Source: Rheinheimera nanhaiensis E407-8 (GTDB taxonomy: Bacteria; Pseudomonadota; Gammaproteobacteria; Enterobacterales; Alteromonadaceae). From it: a DNA stretch of 64,000 nt. A program made the translations under genes and the position numbers. The stretch lies in NCBI RefSeq assembly GCF_000296695.1, contig NZ_BAFK01000006.1, positions 124,001 to 188,000 on the forward strand, in the 5' to 3' direction. Positions 61,390-64,000 of the stretch are shown here, one piece after another (position 1 is the first letter of the stretch; every line of letters starts with the position of its first letter). The notes under the pieces were generated by a model. That model saw nothing but the letters and a program-made list of their open reading frames with translations. It searched no databases and was not told the origin of the DNA.

Positions 61390-61492
61390 AGTGCTGCTCC
61401 GTGTTGCACTGCCAAAATTGACAATGGCCACACTATAATGCGGCACTGAGCGCCCGACTATAGGCCATAAGTAACAAAATATGCGCTAAGCC

Positions 61493-62899
61493 TTACAGCT
61501 CGATAACATCACCTTTTTGCGGAATTTGCGCCTGTATGCCCAGTTCAGCCAGTTCGTGTTGCAGAGCTTGTTGCGCTTCTATCTCACCATGCACCAGATA
61601 AAACTGCGGCTGGCCAGCTATCGCCTGCGCCCAATCCAGCAATTCGCTTTGGCCGGCATGGGCGGAAAAACCACCTATGGTATGCACCTTGGCCTTTACC
61701 ACTATGTCCTGGCCAAACAGCTTTACCCGCCGCTCACCGTCCACTAAGCGGCGGCCCAAAGTGCCGTATGCCTGAAAGCCGACAAAAATAAGGTGGTTAG
61801 AGCTTTTCCATAAGTTGTGCTTTAAATGGTGCACTATACGGCCACCGTTACACATGCCGCTGCCGGCAATAATAATAGCGCCACCGCTGACACGGTTAAT
61901 CGCCATCGAATCTTCCACCTTTTCCGTGACACGCAGCATCGGTAGTAAATCTTGCAGCTGCATGCCTTTTTTAAAGTTAATCGCTGCCAAGTCCTGTTGG
62001 TTCAGGCAATGCAGATAATCGTTGTAAATATTGGTAATGCTAATTGCCATTGGGCTGTCGAGGAAAATCATCCGCTGTTTTAACCGGCCCTGGTGATACA
62101 GCAGTGCCAGGTAGTACAGTATTTCCTGCGAGCGCCCCAGCGCAAAAGCCGGAATAAACACATTGCCGCCGTCTTTATTGGCTTGCTCTAAGGCGTGGGC
62201 TAATTCTTCCAGCGAGTTATCAAGGCTCTGATGGTTACGGTTACCGTAGGTAGATTCCATCAGTACGATATCAGCCTGGCCAATATCGGTGGGGTCGTGC
62301 ATCAGCACTGTGGCCGGGTTACCTAAGTCACCGGAAAACACCAGCTTGCGCATCGCCTTGTGGCCTTTTAGCCACAACTGCACTATGGCCGAGCCCAGAA
62401 TATGGCCGGCATCGGCAAACTCCAGCTCCAGGCCGGGCAGCGGTGTCTGGCGTTTTTTATAAGCCAAGGTTTCGCATAGTTGCACTACCCGCTCGGCGTC
62501 ATGCAGCGACAGCACTGGCTCTTGCAGTTTTTTGCCGGCGCGGGCCGCTTTTTTGTTCTGCCATTCTAAATCTTTTAAGTACAGCAACACCGAATCTTTT
62601 AACAGCACCGGCAACAGCTCTGCAGTGCCCGGCGTGCAGATAATTTTGCCGTCAAAACCGCGCGCCACCAAAAGTGGCAGCAGGCCGCTGTGGTCAATGT
62701 GAGCATGCGATAAAATCACCAGATCAATGTCTTTGGGTTTAAAGGCAAAACGAAACTTGTGCCATTCCCTTACCTGATCGGCGCCCTGCACCATACCGCA
62801 ATCCAGTAAAATTTGTTTGCCGTTTAGCCTAATCAGATAGCAGGAGCCCGTCACTTGCCGGGCGGCACCGATAAACTCAAGCGTTGCGGACAAAGGCAT
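61493..62899 (-). CDS. Metallo-beta-lactamase/beta-CASP RNA-processing family hydrolase
   Basis: 468 residues. N-terminal MBL motif ILSHAHIDHSGLLPLL, further metal ligands in FADAGHILGSAIVQLWLKGH, beta-CASP region with GNVFIPAFALGRSQEILYYL, and the C-terminal RNA-specificity part with GGFSAHAGQSELLDW. Relatives include the RNase J/CPSF-like YSH1 group of bacteria. Probably an exo- or endonuclease on RNA; substrate unknown. Confidence 0.93.
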   Translation of the reverse strand: MPLSATLEFIGAARQVTGSCYLIRLNGKQILLDCGMVQGADQVREWHKFRFAFKPKDIDLVILSHAHIDHSGLLPLLVARGFDGKIICTPGTAELLPVLLKDSVLLYLKDLEWQNKKAARAGKKLQEPVLSLHDAERVVQLCETLAYKKRQTPLPGLELEFADAGHILGSAIVQLWLKGHKAMRKLVFSGDLGNPATVLMHDPTDIGQADIVLMESTYGNRNHQSLDNSLEELAHALEQANKDGGNVFIPAFALGRSQEILYYLALLYHQGRLKQRMIFLDSPMAISITNIYNDYLHCLNQQDLAAINFKKGMQLQDLLPMLRVTEKVEDSMAINRVSGGAIIIAGSGMCNGGRIVHHLKHNLWKSSNHLIFVGFQAYGTLGRRLVDGERRVKLFGQDIVVKAKVHTIGGFSAHAGQSELLDWAQAIAGQPQFYLVHGEIEAQQALQHELAELGIQAQIPQKGDVIEL

Positions 62900-63043
62900 A
62901 ATAAGCGTCCTTCTACAAGTATTTGCTGATGTTATACAGGATTTGGTAACGTTAAAGATTAGCCTATATCAAACAAGATGTTAGTTTTAACACTTTTGTT
63001 TTAAGCTTAAGCAGCACCCGGCTCAATGCAACAAGGTACCCTT

Positions 63044-63925
63044 ATGACACCCGATCCGCATCAATTGCATGAACGTCATCTGGCATCGGCTCAGCAATCT
63101 GCTGAGGCCATAAATCAGTTACAACAGCACAGCTCATACCGGCTGGCCTTTACCGATCAGGATTTTCTGCTGCAGGACGAGCTGCGCCATGTCCGGCTGC
63201 AACTGGAATACCTAAAACCGCAACTGGTTATGGAGCAGCACAACATAGACGCCACTATAGTGGTATTTGGCAGTGCCCGCTTTTTATCACCCGAGCATGC
63301 ACAAACTGAGCTGACAAAAGCACAACAGCACATTGCAAAGAAAGACAGCCCAGCCAGCCGGCAGGCCCTGAAACAGGCAGAAAAGCAGGTGCGCAATAGC
63401 CAATACTATGCGGCATCTCAGCAATTTGCGGCGCTGGCAACCCGCTACAGCTGCTGCCATCAAGACTGCGCCATGACCATTATCAGCGGTGGTGGTCCGG
63501 GCATTATGGAAGCGGCGAACCGCGGCGCCATGGACGCCGGCGGTCAGAGTATTGGCCTTAATATAGTGCTACCGCGCGAGCAGCAGCCCAACCCTTACAT
63601 TACGCCGCAGTTTTGTTTTCAGTTTCACTATTTTGCCATTCGCAAAATGCATTTTTTACAACGCGCCCGCGCTTTAGTCGCCTTTCCCGGTGGCTTTGGT
63701 ACCTTAGATGAGCTGTTTGAAACCCTCACCCTGATTCAAACTAAGAAATCCGAGCGGGTACCGGTGATTTTATATGACAAGGCGTTTTGGCAGCGCTTAA
63801 TTAACTTTGACATGCTGGTAGAGGAAGGCTTAATTGGCACCGACGATGTGGCGTTAATTCAGTACGCAGATACCCCCGAGCAAGCCTGGCAGCTGATACT
63901 GGACTTCTATCAACTACCGGCTTAA
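63044..63925 (+). CDS. LOG-family (TIGR00730) Rossmann-fold protein
   Basis: 293 residues from the ATG at 63044 (AAGG seven bases upstream; a start at 63026 is possible). Long N-terminal helical part (about 1-120), then the lysine-decarboxylase-like fold with GGGPGIMEAANRGAMDAGGQ and the motif PGGFGTLDELFETLTLIQ. LOG-type proteins cleave cytokinin-like nucleotides or free pyrimidine/purine nucleotides; the real substrate here is unknown. Confidence 0.92.
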   Translation: MTPDPHQLHERHLASAQQSAEAINQLQQHSSYRLAFTDQDFLLQDELRHVRLQLEYLKPQLVMEQHNIDATIVVFGSARFLSPEHAQTELTKAQQHIAKKDSPASRQALKQAEKQVRNSQYYAASQQFAALATRYSCCHQDCAMTIISGGGPGIMEAANRGAMDAGGQSIGLNIVLPREQQPNPYITPQFCFQFHYFAIRKMHFLQRARALVAFPGGFGTLDELFETLTLIQTKKSERVPVILYDKAFWQRLINFDMLVEEGLIGTDDVALIQYADTPEQAWQLILDFYQLPA

Positions 63926-64000
63926 CTTCGGCTATCAGCGGCTTTTTGCAGCAACTGCTTACTTTCCTGCAAAAATTGCCCGGCCAGCTCACCAAAAAAT
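63922..64000 (-). CDS. C-terminal end of a gene running off the right edge
   Basis: Minus-strand frame open to the window edge, 25 codons then TAA (FFGELAGQFLQESKQLLQKA, then ADSRS). Helical and Gln/Lys/Leu-rich. Convergent with the LOG gene, with overlapping stop codons. Too little to name. Confidence 0.45.
   Translation of the reverse strand, partial: FFGELAGQFLQESKQLLQKAADSRS

Overview
The window reads as one chromosomal segment of a polarly flagellated, respiring gammaproteobacterium. The best guess is the Alteromonadales/Chromatiaceae group, something like Rheinheimera or Alishewanella. This rests on gene content and order: Vibrio/Shewanella-type flgA-M-N / cheV-cheR / flgB..L / flagellins / flaG-fliD-fliS, FlgO-FlgP-FlgT, rppH-ptsP-lgt-thyA, and mutH. 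The genus is an inference. I see no prophage, insertion sequence, CRISPR array or integron.

Layout. (1) 1-28 kb is a flagellar region. Reading leftwards from about 21.5 kb: cheV-cheR, flgBCDE, a strong terminator, flgFGHIJ-flgK-flgL, four flagellin genes, flaG-fliD-fliS-fliT, and a motility accessory factor (Maf/DUF115) gene cut by the left edge. Reading rightwards are flgA-flgM-flgN. Then come flgP (leftward), flgT (rightward), a tRNA-Arg(CCT), a pirin gene, and three tandem FlgO-family genes. (2) 28-33.4 kb is the rppH-ptsP-tauE/safE-lgt-thyA block (leftward). (3) 33.8-45.7 kb is mixed housekeeping: mutH, two periplasmic solute-binding-like proteins, a sterol-desaturase-family protein, folE, DUF2750, ettA, small secreted proteins, a VOC protein, an alpha/beta hydrolase, an aromatic/aspartate aminotransferase, a GAF protein and yciH. 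(4) 45.8-55 kb holds an exported M28 peptidase, two exported amidohydrolase-family proteins (one a double-length fusion) and a large GGDEF-EAL protein. (5) 55-64 kb holds cytochrome c', cytochrome b561, a penicillin acylase, a pheL-type attenuator with pheA, a YaeR-like VOC protein, a TPR protein, an RNA-type metallo-beta-lactamase and a LOG-family protein.

Regulation is unusually legible. Sigma-54 elements (GG, 10 nt, GC) lie upstream of flgB, flgF, flgP and the flgO trio. Sigma-28 elements (TAAAGTTT-like, exactly 11 nt, GCCGATAA-like) lie upstream of flgM, flgK (inside the end of flgJ), flaG and three of the four flagellins. This reproduces a hierarchy in which structural hook-basal-body genes are sigma-54 dependent and late filament genes are sigma-28 dependent, with the anti-sigma factor flgM itself on a sigma-28 promoter.

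Least explained items: a nested stem structure of about 120 nt between yciH and the M28 peptidase gene (45680-45797); a 50-codon gene whose tail and stop codon are repeated as 15-bp units before its own terminator (41210-41459); a small secreted protein behind a pspA-like sigma-54 site (40361-40695); three paralogous FlgO genes in one sigma-54 operon; and a flaG promoter lying in the upstream flagellin's terminator that predicts an almost leaderless mRNA. All promoter, terminator and RNA calls are by eye.
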